Below the pieces are notes generated by a model. It saw nothing but the letters and a program-made list of their open reading frames with translations. It did no database searches and was not told the DNA's origin. Source: Actinomycetota bacterium (GTDB lineage: Bacteria > Actinomycetota > Actinomycetes > Mycobacteriales > Micromonosporaceae). From it: a stretch of 39,915 bases of DNA. The position numbers were made by a program, and so were the translations under genes. Of the stretch, positions 1 to 7,010 are shown in pieces. The DNA lies in contig VAWN01000045.1 in the NCBI GenBank assembly GCA_005885555.1, positions 1-39,915 on the forward strand. The letters run 5' to 3'. Each line of letters opens with the position of its first letter. The first letter of the stretch is position 1.

Positions 1-1
1 G

Positions 2-781
2 GCCGCGCTGGGTGCCGACGTCTGCGAGATCTACACCGATGTCGACGGTGTGTTCACCGCCGACCCGCGGATCGTGTCGAACGCCCGGCGGATCGCCACG
101 ATCACCTACGAGGAGATGCTGGAGCTCGCGGCCTGCGGCGCGAAGGTGCTGATGCTGCGCTGCGTGGAGTACGCCCGGCGGTACCGGATGCCGATCCACG
201 TCCGCTCGTCGTACTCGAACAGGCCCGGCACCCTGGTCACCGGCTCGATGGAGGAGCTATCCGTGGAACAGGCACTCATCACCGGCGTCGCGCACGACCG
301 CAGCGAGGCGAAGATCACGATCGTCGGGGTACCCGACGAGCCCGGTGAGGCGGCGCGCATCTTCGAGACGGTGGCGCTGGCCGAGACGAACATCGACATG
401 ATCGTGCAGAACGTGTCGACCGAGGGCACCGGCCGCACCGACATCTCCTTCACGTTGCCGACCAGCGACGGGCCGACCGCCCTGGCGGCGCTGCAGAAGG
501 TACAGGAGAAAGTGGGTTTCAAGGGCCTGCTCTTCGACGACCATATCGGCAAGGTGTCGCTGATCGGCGCCGGCATGCGCTCGCACCCCGGCGTGGCCGC
601 CACGTTTTTCGCGGCGCTGGCCGATGCCGGGGTGAACATCGAAATGATCTCTACCTCGGAGATCCGGGTGTCGGTAGTCTGCCGGGACACGGATCTGGAT
701 GCCGCGGTCCGCGCCGTACACGAGGCGTTCGACCTGGGCGGCGACGAGGAAGCGGTGGTCTACGCCGGGACCGGGAGGTAG
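2..781 (+). CDS. lysC: Aspartokinase, C-terminal part (5' end outside window)
   Basis: Aspartokinase phosphorylates L-aspartate, the first step to Lys, Thr, Met and diaminopimelate. The reading frame is open from base 2, so the N-terminal part of the kinase domain lies upstream of the window. Visible are the end of the kinase domain ([12 protein letters not shown], then the region around [10 protein letters not shown]) and two ACT domains. The first ACT domain begins near [17 protein letters not shown] and the second near [15 protein letters not shown]. The protein ends in [10 protein letters not shown], as I recall for Corynebacterium glutamicum LysC. Three bases separate its stop from the first possible start of asd, so the two are one operon. 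An internal start for the beta subunit is described separately. Identification is firm; the true 5' end cannot be given. Confidence 0.96.
   Translation, partial: AALGADVCEIYTDVDGVFTADPRIVSNARRIATITYEEMLELAACGAKVLMLRCVEYARRYRMPIHVRSSYSNRPGTLVTGSMEELSVEQALITGVAHDRSEAKITIVGVPDEPGEAARIFETVALAETNIDMIVQNVSTEGTGRTDISFTLPTSDGPTALAALQKVQEKVGFKGLLFDDHIGKVSLIGAGMRSHPGVAATFFAALADAGVNIEMISTSEIRVSVVCRDTDLDAAVRAVHEAFDLGGDEEAVVYAGTGR
251..265 (+). promoter_or_regulatory. Internal ribosome site and GTG start of the aspartokinase beta subunit
   Basis: GAGGAG at 251-256 lies six bases before an in-frame GTG at 263. Translation from this GTG to the stop at 781 gives 172 residues beginning VEQALITGV. This matches the known C. 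glutamicum beta subunit, which is also 172 residues and begins MEEAVLTGV. The gene therefore probably makes both alpha (full length) and beta (regulatory ACT domains only) from one frame. An ATG at 248 is also in frame but has a poorer upstream site. Confidence 0.75.
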
Positions 782-786
782 AAGTG

Positions 787-1845
787 ATGTCTGAGCTGCC
801 CACCCTCGCAGTCGTGGGGGCGACCGGCGCCGTCGGAACCGTCATGTGCGAGCTGCTCTCGTCCCGCAAGAACGTGTGGGGCGAGATCCGCCTGATCGCC
901 TCGGCCCGGTCGGCCGGCAAGACGATCGTGGTGCGCGGCGACGAGCTGACCGTGCAGCCGCTCGCGCCGGAGGCGTTCGACGGCGTCGACGTGGCCATGT
1001 TCGACGTACCCGACGAGATCTCCGCCACCTGGGCGCCGATCGCCGCCGATCGGGGCGCGGTCGCGGTGGACAACTCCGGGGCGTTCCGGATGGATCCCGA
1101 CGTGCCGCTGGTGGTACCCGAGATCAACCCCGAGCAGGTCGGCAACCGCCCGAAGGGGATCATCGCCAACGCCAACTGCACCACGCTCGCGATGATCGTC
1201 GCGGTGGCGCCGCTGCACCGCGAGTACGGGCTGCGTGAGCTGGTCGTCGCGTCGTACCAGGCGGTCTCCGGGGCTGGCAAGGTCGGCATCGACACGCTGC
1301 TGGACCAGATGTCCAAGGTGGCCGGCGACCGGGTGCTCGGTTCCCGCTCCGGCAACGTGCGGCTGGCCGTCGGCGACGAGCTGGGCCCGTTCCCGGCGCC
1401 GCTGGCGCTCAACGTCGTACCGTGGGCCGGCTCGCTCAAGGCTGGCGGCTGGTCGTCCGAAGAGGTCAAGATCCGCAACGAGTCGCGCAAGATCCTCGGC
1501 CTGCCCGACCTGAAGGTGTCCGCGACGTGCGTGCGGGTACCCGTCGTGACCGGCCACTCGGTCGCGATCCACGCGGTGTTCGGGTCGGAGGTCGACGCCG
1601 ACGGCGCCCGCGAGGTGCTCCGGCACGCGCCCGGCGTGATCCTCGTCGACGATCCGGCGACCGGGGAGTTTCCGATGCCGATCGACGCCGTGGGTACCGA
1701 TCCGTCCTGGGTCGGTCGCATCCGCCGCTCGCTCGACGACCCGCGCGCGCTGGACCTGTTCGTCACCGGCGACAACCTGCGCAAGGGTGCCGCGCTGAAC
1801 ACGGCCCAGATCGCCGAGCTGCTGGCGGCTGAGTTCACCCGATGA
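787..1845 (+). CDS. asd: Aspartate-semialdehyde dehydrogenase
   Basis: The enzyme reduces aspartyl phosphate to aspartate semialdehyde with NADPH, the step after aspartokinase. The 352-residue protein has the N-terminal nucleotide-binding motif GATGAVG (residues 10-16). The catalytic cysteine is Cys131 in NANCTT, and the conserved stretch [10 protein letters not shown] follows it. Length is normal for the actinobacterial family. I chose ATG 787 because GGGAGG at 773-778 lies eight bases upstream; GTG 784 is an in-frame alternative with a five-base spacing. It directly follows lysC and is presumably co-transcribed. The 3' end carries a short tandem duplication that includes the stop codon. Confidence 0.96.
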   Translation: MSELPTLAVVGATGAVGTVMCELLSSRKNVWGEIRLIASARSAGKTIVVRGDELTVQPLAPEAFDGVDVAMFDVPDEISATWAPIAADRGAVAVDNSGAFRMDPDVPLVVPEINPEQVGNRPKGIIANANCTTLAMIVAVAPLHREYGLRELVVASYQAVSGAGKVGIDTLLDQMSKVAGDRVLGSRSGNVRLAVGDELGPFPAPLALNVVPWAGSLKAGGWSSEEVKIRNESRKILGLPDLKVSATCVRVPVVTGHSVAIHAVFGSEVDADGAREVLRHAPGVILVDDPATGEFPMPIDAVGTDPSWVGRIRRSLDDPRALDLFVTGDNLRKGAALNTAQIAELLAAEFTR

Positions 1846-1867
1846 CCCTGTTCACCCGATGAGCCTG
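1834..1867 (+). repeat. 17-bp tandem duplication across the asd stop and the next start
   Basis: Bases 1834-1850 and 1851-1867 are the same 17-mer with one mismatch (TTCACCCGATGA followed by CCCTG or GCCTG). The first copy contains the asd stop TGA (1843-1845). The second copy supplies the ATG (1859) of the following aminotransferase gene, so the duplication appears to have shaped the start of the downstream gene. Confidence 0.85.
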
Positions 1868-3061
1868 GACGTCGCCGCGATCCGCGCCCGGTACCCGGCG
1901 CTCGCCGACGGCTACGCATACCTCGACGGCGCCGCCGGCACCCAGGTACCCGACAGCGTGATCGAGGCGATCGCCGGCGCATACCGGGCCGGCATCGGCA
2001 ACCAGGGCGGCGCGTTCCCGGCCAGTCACCGTTCCGACGCGATCGTCGCTGAGTCCCGCCGCGCGGTCGCCGACCTGGTCGGCGGCGACCCGGACGGCGT
2101 GGTATTCGGCGCGAACATGACCACGCTGACCTACCGCCTCTCCGGTGCGATCGCGGCCGGCTGGGCGCCCGGCGACGAGATCGTCGTCTCCCGGCTGGAC
2201 CACGACGCGAACGTCCGGCCCTGGCTGCAGGCCGCCGCCCGGGCCGGTGCCACGGTGCGCTGGGCCGAGGTGGACCTCGCCACCGGCGAGCTGCCCGTCG
2301 AGCAGTACAAGGAGCTGGTGACCGGGCGGACCCGGCTGGTCGCGGTGACCGCCGCGAGCAACGTGCTGGGTACCCGGCCGGACGTGCCCGCGATCACCGC
2401 GGCCGCGCACGCGGTCGGTGCGCTGGCCTACGTCGACGGCGTGCACGCCACCCCGCACGTACCCGTCGACGTCGCCGAACTCGGCGCCGACTTCTACGCG
2501 ACCAGCGCCTACAAGTGGTGCGGGCCGCACATCGGCGCGGTGATCGCCGATCCGGCGCTGCTGGAGCGGCTGCACCCGGACAAGCTGGCGTCCTCGCCGG
2601 GCGAGGTGCCGTACCGCTTCGAGACCGGCACCGCGCCGCTGGCCGACCTGGCCGGGGTGACCGCCGCGGTCGAGCACCTGGCGTCACTCGATCGCGACGC
2701 GACCGGGAGCCGGCGGGAACGGGTACTGGCGTCGATGGCGGCGGCGGAACGGTACGAGCAGGAGCTGTTCGCGGTGCTGCTGGCCGGGCTTGCCGACCTG
2801 CCCGGCGTGACCCGGTACGGCAACCCGGCCCGGCGCACCGCGACCGCCTGGTTCCGGGTCGCCGGCCGTACCCCGCGCGCCGTGGCCGAGCACCTGGCCA
2901 GCCGCCGGATCAACGTGTGGGACGGGCACAACTACGCCTGGGAGCTGACCGGCGCGCTCGGCATCCGCGACACCGGCGGGGCGGTACGGGCGGGCCTGGT
3001 GCACTACAACGACCGGTCCGACGTCGACCGGCTGCTGGCCGCGCTGGCGGGGCTGACATGA
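1859..3061 (+). CDS. Class V aminotransferase, cysteine desulfurase-like (VC1184/TIGR01976 type)
   Basis: This is a 400-residue fold-type I PLP enzyme. The N-terminus IRARYPAL followed by YLDGAAGTQVPDSV is typical of the cysteine desulfurase-like group. The PLP lysine is in SAYKWCGPHIG (around residue 220), with the upstream PLP-contact Asp/His in YVDGVHATPH. The C-terminal domain contains the family stretch INVWDGHNYAWEL. The reaction in this subgroup is unsettled: sequence relatives are called desulfurases but substrates are mostly unproven, so I do not assign Cys as substrate. The start ATG 1859 lies 13 bases after the asd stop and has no clear Shine-Dalgarno site, so coupling to asd translation is possible. 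Confidence 0.9.
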   Translation: MSLDVAAIRARYPALADGYAYLDGAAGTQVPDSVIEAIAGAYRAGIGNQGGAFPASHRSDAIVAESRRAVADLVGGDPDGVVFGANMTTLTYRLSGAIAAGWAPGDEIVVSRLDHDANVRPWLQAAARAGATVRWAEVDLATGELPVEQYKELVTGRTRLVAVTAASNVLGTRPDVPAITAAAHAVGALAYVDGVHATPHVPVDVAELGADFYATSAYKWCGPHIGAVIADPALLERLHPDKLASSPGEVPYRFETGTAPLADLAGVTAAVEHLASLDRDATGSRRERVLASMAAAERYEQELFAVLLAGLADLPGVTRYGNPARRTATAWFRVAGRTPRAVAEHLASRRINVWDGHNYAWELTGALGIRDTGGAVRAGLVHYNDRSDVDRLLAALAGLT

Positions 3062-3077
3062 GCGCGGGGCTGGGTTC

Positions 3078-3830
3078 ATGAGCCGCGCCGTGCTCGTGAC
3101 CGGCGGATCGCGGGGGATCGGCGCCGCGGTCGCGCGCGCGTTCGCCGCGGCCGGGGAGCGGGTGGCGGTGCACTACGGCGGCTCCCGGGACGCGGCTCAG
3201 AAGGTGCTTGACGACCTGCCGGGCGCCGGACACGTGACCGTCCAGGCTGACCTCGCCGACCCCGAGGCGGTACGGCGGATGGTCGACGAAGCCGCCGACC
3301 GGCTCGGCGGCCTGGACGTCCTGGTCAACAACGCCGGGGTGTACCCGGACAACCGGATCGACGAAGACGACTACGCCGCCTGGCAGCGGGCCTGGCGGGA
3401 GACGCTGGACGTGAACCTGCTCGGTGCCGCGAACACGACGTGGTGCGCGGTGCGCCACATGCGGGCCGGCGGCCGGGGCGGGCGGATCGTCAACGTCTCG
3501 TCGCGTGGCGCGTTCCGCGGCGAACCCAACCACCTCGCGTACGGCGCCAGCAAGGGCGCGCTCAACTCGTTCACCCAGTCGCTGGCCAAGGGCCTCGGCG
3601 GGGACGGCATCGTGGTGACCGCGGTGGCGCCCGGGTTCGTGGCGACCGACATGGCCAACGCGATCCTGGACGGGCCGCGGCACGACGAGATCGTGGCGCA
3701 GAGCCCGTTCGGCCGGGTGGCGACGGTCGAGGAGGTCGCCGCGGCGGTACTGTTCCTCGCCGCGCCGGACATCGAGTTCACCAGCGGCGCGATCCTCGAC
3801 CTCAACGGCGCATCCCACCTGCGCATCTGA
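3078..3830 (+). CDS. SDR-family NAD(P)-dependent oxidoreductase
   Basis: A classical short-chain dehydrogenase/reductase of 250 residues. It has the cofactor motif TGGSRGIG (residues 8-15), the NNAG motif (NNAGVYPDN), the catalytic Ser in NVSSRGAF, and YxxxK in YGASKG. The C-terminus FTSGAILDLNGASHLRI resembles FabG-like 3-oxoacyl reductases. Charged residues after the glycine motif do not settle NADP or NAD preference. It starts 16 bases after the aminotransferase stop and so probably closes the lysC-asd operon. The substrate is unknown; many such genes are annotated as FabG by default, which I avoid. Confidence 0.92.
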   Translation: MSRAVLVTGGSRGIGAAVARAFAAAGERVAVHYGGSRDAAQKVLDDLPGAGHVTVQADLADPEAVRRMVDEAADRLGGLDVLVNNAGVYPDNRIDEDDYAAWQRAWRETLDVNLLGAANTTWCAVRHMRAGGRGGRIVNVSSRGAFRGEPNHLAYGASKGALNSFTQSLAKGLGGDGIVVTAVAPGFVATDMANAILDGPRHDEIVAQSPFGRVATVEEVAAAVLFLAAPDIEFTSGAILDLNGASHLRI

Positions 3831-3883
3831 CACAGGACCGGTTCCGGACACCACCTTGCCGCAGCCTGCCCTGCGGCCGTAAA

Positions 3884-3933
3884 GTGACAGCGACTCTTAA
3901 AAAGTAGACGCTCTTAAAAGGAGGCGACTGTCA
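3884..3933 (+). promoter_or_regulatory. Promoter/operator region of the MFS exporter
   Basis: An AT-rich island in GC-rich DNA. The nonamer CTCTTAAAA occurs twice (3894-3902 and 3911-3919), 17 bases apart. The pair is framed by inverted hexamers TGACAG (3885-3890) and CTGTCA (3928-3933). AAAAGGAGG at 3916-3924 is the ribosome site for ATG 3933. The layout suits binding by the TetR protein encoded at the 3' end of the same operon, but that is inference; I cannot place the -10 and -35 boxes with certainty. Confidence 0.55.
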
Positions 3934-5438
3934 TGAACCCTCGTCGGTGGTGGGCACTGGGCGCGCTGGTACTGAGCGTGCTGGTCCTCGGGTTCGACAT
4001 GACGATCCTCAACGTCGCGCTGCCCACGCTCGGCGGCGCGGTCCACGCCTCCAACAGCCAGCTCCAGTGGATCGTGGACGCCTACGTGCTGGTCTTCGCC
4101 GGGCTGCTGCTGCCGGCGGGCGCGCTCGGCGACCGGTACGGCCGCAAGCGCCTGCTGCTGATCGGCCTGGCGCTGTTCGGCGGCGCCTCCGCCCTCGGCG
4201 CCCTGGTCGACGACCCCGGCCAGCTCATCGCGGTCCGCGCGGCGATGGGCGTCGGCGCGGCGATCCTCACCCCGATCACCATCGCGATCCTGCCGGCGCT
4301 GTTTGCCGACAAGGAGCGCGGCAAGGCGATCGCCCTGGTCACGGTGGGTATCGGGCTGGGTATCCCGCTCGGGCCGCTGGTCGGCGGGTACCTGCTCACG
4401 CACTTCTGGTGGGGCTCGATCTTCCTGGTCAACGTACCGGCGGCGGGGCTCGCCCTGGTCGCGGTCGCGCTGCTGGTCCCGGAGTCCCGCGACCCGGCCG
4501 GCCGGCGCGTCGACCTCGCCGGTGGCGCGCTGTCCACGGTCGGCCTGGTCGCCTTCGTGTACGGCATCATCGAGGTACCCGACAAGGGCTGGCGCAGCCC
4601 GGTCGTGCTCGGCACGCTGGCGCTGGGCGTCGCGGTACTGGCGCTGTTCGTCGCCCAGCAGCGGCGCAGCCGGTACCCCATGATCGACCTGGGGTTGTTC
4701 GGCAGCGCGCGTTTCCTGTGGGGCTCGACCACCGCGACGCTGGCGGGCTTCGCCCTGTTCGGCGTGCTGTTCGCGGTGCCGCAGTACCTGCAGCTCGTGC
4801 GCGGCGCCGACGCCCTCGGCACCGGCATGCGCATCCTGCCGCTGGTGGGTGGCCTGCTCGTCGCGTCGCCGCTGAGCGAGCGCCTGATCCACTTCGTCGG
4901 CAACAAGATTCCGGCCGCGGCCGGCCTGGCGGTGATCGCCGGCGGCCTGGCCTGGGGCGCCCGCACCGGCTTCGACACCGGGTACGGCCAGGTGGCGGCC
5001 TGGATGGCGACGATCGGCGTGGGTACCGGCCTGGCCCTGACCCCGGCCATGGACGCGGTGCTCGGCGCCCTGCCGCCCGCGCGGGCCGGCTCCGGCAGCG
5101 CGCTGACCATGACCATGCGGCAGGTCGGCGGCGCGCTCGGCGTGGCGATCCTGGGCAGCGTGCTGGCCGGCGCGTACGCGGCGCAGGCGCCGGTGGCGGG
5201 TCGCGAGTCGCTGCCGGCCGCGGCGGCGTACGCGGCGCGGACCGGTGACCCGGCCGTGCTCGTCGGCGGCCAGCACGCCTACCTGCACGCGATGGACCGG
5301 GTGCTGCTGGTCTGCGCCGCGGTCGCCCTGCTCGGCGCGCTGTCCGCGGCGCTGTTCCTGCCGGCGCGGCAGCCGTCCGCTGCGGCAGTGCCGGCGGGCG
5401 AGGAAGAATCGGTTCATGAGCTCGCCCGGCTTGCGTGA
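3933..5438 (+). CDS. MFS multidrug exporter, DHA2 (EmrB/QacA-like) family
   Basis: A 501-residue membrane protein with about 14 hydrophobic segments, the number expected for the DHA2 drug:H+ antiporters. TM1 contains the acidic motif FDMTILNVALP. Motif A is GALGDRYGRKR (around residues 63-73). Motif C-like glycines follow in GIGLGIPLGPLVGG, the antiporter signature in TM5. A strong AAAAGGAGG site precedes ATG 3933. The gene overlaps the TetR start by 23 bases, so exporter and regulator are probably one autoregulated transcript. The exported compound cannot be told from sequence. A long open frame on the opposite strand is a composition shadow. Confidence 0.93.
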   Translation: MNPRRWWALGALVLSVLVLGFDMTILNVALPTLGGAVHASNSQLQWIVDAYVLVFAGLLLPAGALGDRYGRKRLLLIGLALFGGASALGALVDDPGQLIAVRAAMGVGAAILTPITIAILPALFADKERGKAIALVTVGIGLGIPLGPLVGGYLLTHFWWGSIFLVNVPAAGLALVAVALLVPESRDPAGRRVDLAGGALSTVGLVAFVYGIIEVPDKGWRSPVVLGTLALGVAVLALFVAQQRRSRYPMIDLGLFGSARFLWGSTTATLAGFALFGVLFAVPQYLQLVRGADALGTGMRILPLVGGLLVASPLSERLIHFVGNKIPAAAGLAVIAGGLAWGARTGFDTGYGQVAAWMATIGVGTGLALTPAMDAVLGALPPARAGSGSALTMTMRQVGGALGVAILGSVLAGAYAAQAPVAGRESLPAAAAYAARTGDPAVLVGGQHAYLHAMDRVLLVCAAVALLGALSAALFLPARQPSAAAVPAGEEESVHELARLA

Positions 5439-6003
5439 ACGCAAGAAGCAGAAGACCCGCTGGTCCATCCAGGAGCATGCGTTGCGGCTGTTCGAGAAGC
5501 AGGGGTACGAGCAGACCACGGTCGACCAGATCGCGGCCGCGGCGGAGATCTCGCCCAGCACGTTCTTCCGGTACTTCAAGACCAAAGAAGATGTGGTACT
5601 GGAGGACGAGTACGACCCGATGCTGCTGGCGCTACTGGCCCAGGAGCCGTCCGACGAGCCGTTCCTGCCGGCGCTGCGGCACGTGATGTCGATGGGGTTC
5701 AGCCAGATGGGACCGGTCGAGGTCAGCAAGATCAAGCAGCGGACGAAGCTGATGCTCGCGGTACCGGCGCTGCGGATGCGGATGCTGGACAACTTCAACA
5801 GCAGCGTGGACATGCTCGCCGGCGCGGTCGCCAGGCGGACCGGGCGGGATCCGGCCGAACTGGAGGTACGGGCGTTCGCCGGAGCGCTGACCGGCGCCAT
5901 GATCGCGGCGATCTACGCCTGGGTCGACGGCGGCGCCGCGGAGGATCTCGGGAAGCTGATCGACCGGGCGTTGGCGCACCTGGAATCCGGGTTCGCGCTC
6001 TAG
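5416..6003 (+). CDS. TetR-family transcriptional regulator
   Basis: A 195-residue one-domain repressor type. The N-terminal helix-turn-helix spans roughly residues 10-56: WSIQEHALRLFEKQGYEQTT, then VDQIAAAAEISPSTFFRYFKTKED, the standard TetR pattern. The C-terminal ligand domain is divergent, as usual. The start ATG 5416 lies inside the exporter gene, with GAGGAAG about nine bases upstream; an upstream open stretch in the same frame is exporter sequence out of frame. It probably represses the exporter through the operator-like site at 3884-3933. Its 3' end carries a 19-bp tandem duplication and is followed by a strong hairpin. Confidence 0.93.
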   Translation: MSSPGLRERKKQKTRWSIQEHALRLFEKQGYEQTTVDQIAAAAEISPSTFFRYFKTKEDVVLEDEYDPMLLALLAQEPSDEPFLPALRHVMSMGFSQMGPVEVSKIKQRTKLMLAVPALRMRMLDNFNSSVDMLAGAVARRTGRDPAELEVRAFAGALTGAMIAAIYAWVDGGAAEDLGKLIDRALAHLESGFAL

Positions 6004-6022
6004 CTCCGGGTTCGCGCTCTAG
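5986..6022 (+). repeat. 19-bp tandem duplication across the TetR stop codon
   Basis: TCCGGGTTCGCGCTCTAG (5986-6003) is repeated exactly at 6005-6022 after a single C. The first copy holds the TetR stop TAG, and the second places another TAG in the 3' untranslated region. It resembles the duplication at the asd stop. Confidence 0.85.
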
Positions 6023-6026
6023 CGAA

Positions 6027-6057
6027 GTGGCCCCGCACCGGATCGGTGCGGGGCCAC
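6027..6057 (+). terminator. Strong hairpin terminator after tetR
   Basis: A 14-bp perfect stem (GTGGCCCCGCACCG, 6027-6040, pairing with 6044-6057) with a three-base loop. There is no T tract, which is common for actinobacterial terminators. It sits 23 bases after the TetR stop. Confidence 0.85.
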
Positions 6058-6234
6058 CCGCGAGGACGCTGATGTGCCGGTCGCCTCTCGGCGAGTGGCA
6101 CGACGCGGCTCCAGCCGAACGGTATTCCGCGAAGGCAATTTAGGTGAGGCCCGGGGACACGGAGCACACCAGCGACTGGCATAACGGCACCGGGCGGGCG
6201 GACATTTCCTTTTCCGCGAGTGGCTCAGATCACC

Positions 6235-6266
6235 TTGAACCCGGACCGCACTCCAGGTTCTACCGT
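6235..6266 (+). promoter_or_regulatory. MerR-type promoter with operator dyad
   Basis: The -35 box TTGAAC (6235-6240) and -10 box TACCGT (6261-6266) are separated by 20 bp, the over-long spacer typical of promoters activated by MerR proteins. The dyad GAACC (6237-6241) and GGTTC (6256-6260) lies within the spacer, as in known MerR operators. The predicted transcription start, about seven bases after the -10, falls on the ATG of the regulator at 6273. The message should therefore be leaderless and autoregulated. Confidence 0.8.
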
Positions 6267-6272
6267 TGGCGC

Positions 6273-6710
6273 ATGAGCGAGCGTCAGCGAGGATCCGGCA
6301 TGCGCGCGGGACTGACGATCGCCGAGGTGGCGGCCGGGGCCGGGGTGCGGCCGGACACGCTGCGGTACTACGAGCGGACCGGCCTGGTACCGCCGCCGCC
6401 GCGGACAACGGGGGCACACCGGCGGTACCCGGAGGCGACCGTGGACCGGCTGCGGTTCATCCGCGGCGCGCAGCGGCTCGGGCTGCGCCTTTCGGAGATC
6501 AAGGACCTGCTGGCGGTACGGGACACCGGTGTGTGCCCGTGCGAACCGGCCGAGGACATGCTGCGCCGGCACCTGGCCGAGATCGATGCGGAGCTGGCCC
6601 GGCTCAACCGGCTGCGGGACGAGGTGGCGGCGATGCTCGCGGCGGCGCCGTGCCCCGATCCGACCGCGGCCGTGTCCTGGTGTCCGCCGGAGTGCGCCGA
6701 AGGGGGGTGA
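6273..6710 (+). CDS. MerR-family heavy-metal-responsive regulator
   Basis: A 145-residue MerR protein. The winged helix-turn-helix spans about residues 15-80: LTIAEVAAGAGVRPDTLRYY, ERTGLVPPPPR, then HRRYPEATVDRLRFIRGAQ. A dimerisation helix follows (around residues 100-125). Cysteines lie where metal sensors bind ligand: VCPCEPAEDM at the start of the dimer helix, and CPDP and WCPPEC in the tail. This resembles Hg/Zn/Cd-type sensors, but the metal cannot be assigned. The start ATG 6273 is fixed by the promoter just upstream; an in-frame ATG at 6300 is the alternative. It ends six bases before a Cys-Gly micropeptide gene. The opposite-strand galactosidase lies downstream. Confidence 0.9.
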   Translation: MSERQRGSGMRAGLTIAEVAAGAGVRPDTLRYYERTGLVPPPPRTTGAHRRYPEATVDRLRFIRGAQRLGLRLSEIKDLLAVRDTGVCPCEPAEDMLRRHLAEIDAELARLNRLRDEVAAMLAAAPCPDPTAAVSWCPPECAEGG

Positions 6711-6715
6711 CGACG

Positions 6716-6769
6716 ATGCGGTACGACGAGTGCGGTTGTGGCTGCGGCTGCGGCTGCGGCTGCGGCTGA
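6716..6769 (+). CDS. 17-residue Cys-Gly repeat micropeptide, possible metal-binding peptide
   Basis: This reading frame encodes MRYDECGCGCGCGCGCG, with Cys at 6, 8, 10, 12, 14 and 16. AGGGGGG (6701-6707), eight bases before ATG 6716, is a plausible ribosome site, and the frame starts five bases after the merR stop. One of the repeat units reads GGTTGT instead of GGCTGC. Both changes are silent in the Cys-Gly frame but would alter residues in the other two forward frames, which favours coding for Cys-Gly. Alternating Cys-X-Cys thiols resemble metallothionein or phytochelatin ligands, and its location behind a metal sensor fits a chelating role. I know of no named family. It could instead be an untranslated GGCTGC microsatellite. 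Confidence 0.5.
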   Translation: MRYDECGCGCGCGCGCG

Positions 6770-7010
6770 CGGGTACGGTGCCTCCGCCCTCGGGCGCCCG
6801 GGCGGGGCATACGATCGCAGGCGTGCTCGACCGATCAGGGCGATCTGCAGCGCCTTACCGGACGTGACCGAGCGGCCGCAACGGTACTTCCGGCCGGCCG
6901 GGCCCACCCCCGTTGACTGAGCCGGACCCGGCGAGCCAACCCCCAACCCCCGTCACCGACCACTATCCGGTGTCCGCCGCGGGCAACGAACACCCATTGA
7001 ACAATCCTGG

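Noticed and set aside
1859-3061. Assignment as the IscS/SufS cysteine desulfurase of Fe-S assembly
   Set aside because: No isc or suf neighbours, and the active-site region SAYKWCGPH belongs to the desulfurase-like subgroup of unknown substrate.
3897-5900. Very long open frame on the minus strand opposite the MFS and TetR genes
   Set aside because: It is antisense to two clear genes, its translation is Arg/Gly/Gln-rich with no family motifs, and such frames are expected in DNA this GC-rich.
6770-7010. Further gene or terminator in the gap after the Cys-Gly peptide
   Set aside because: Only short GC palindromes (near 6784-6806) and an open frame with no start signal that is antisense to the galactosidase end; nothing I can support.
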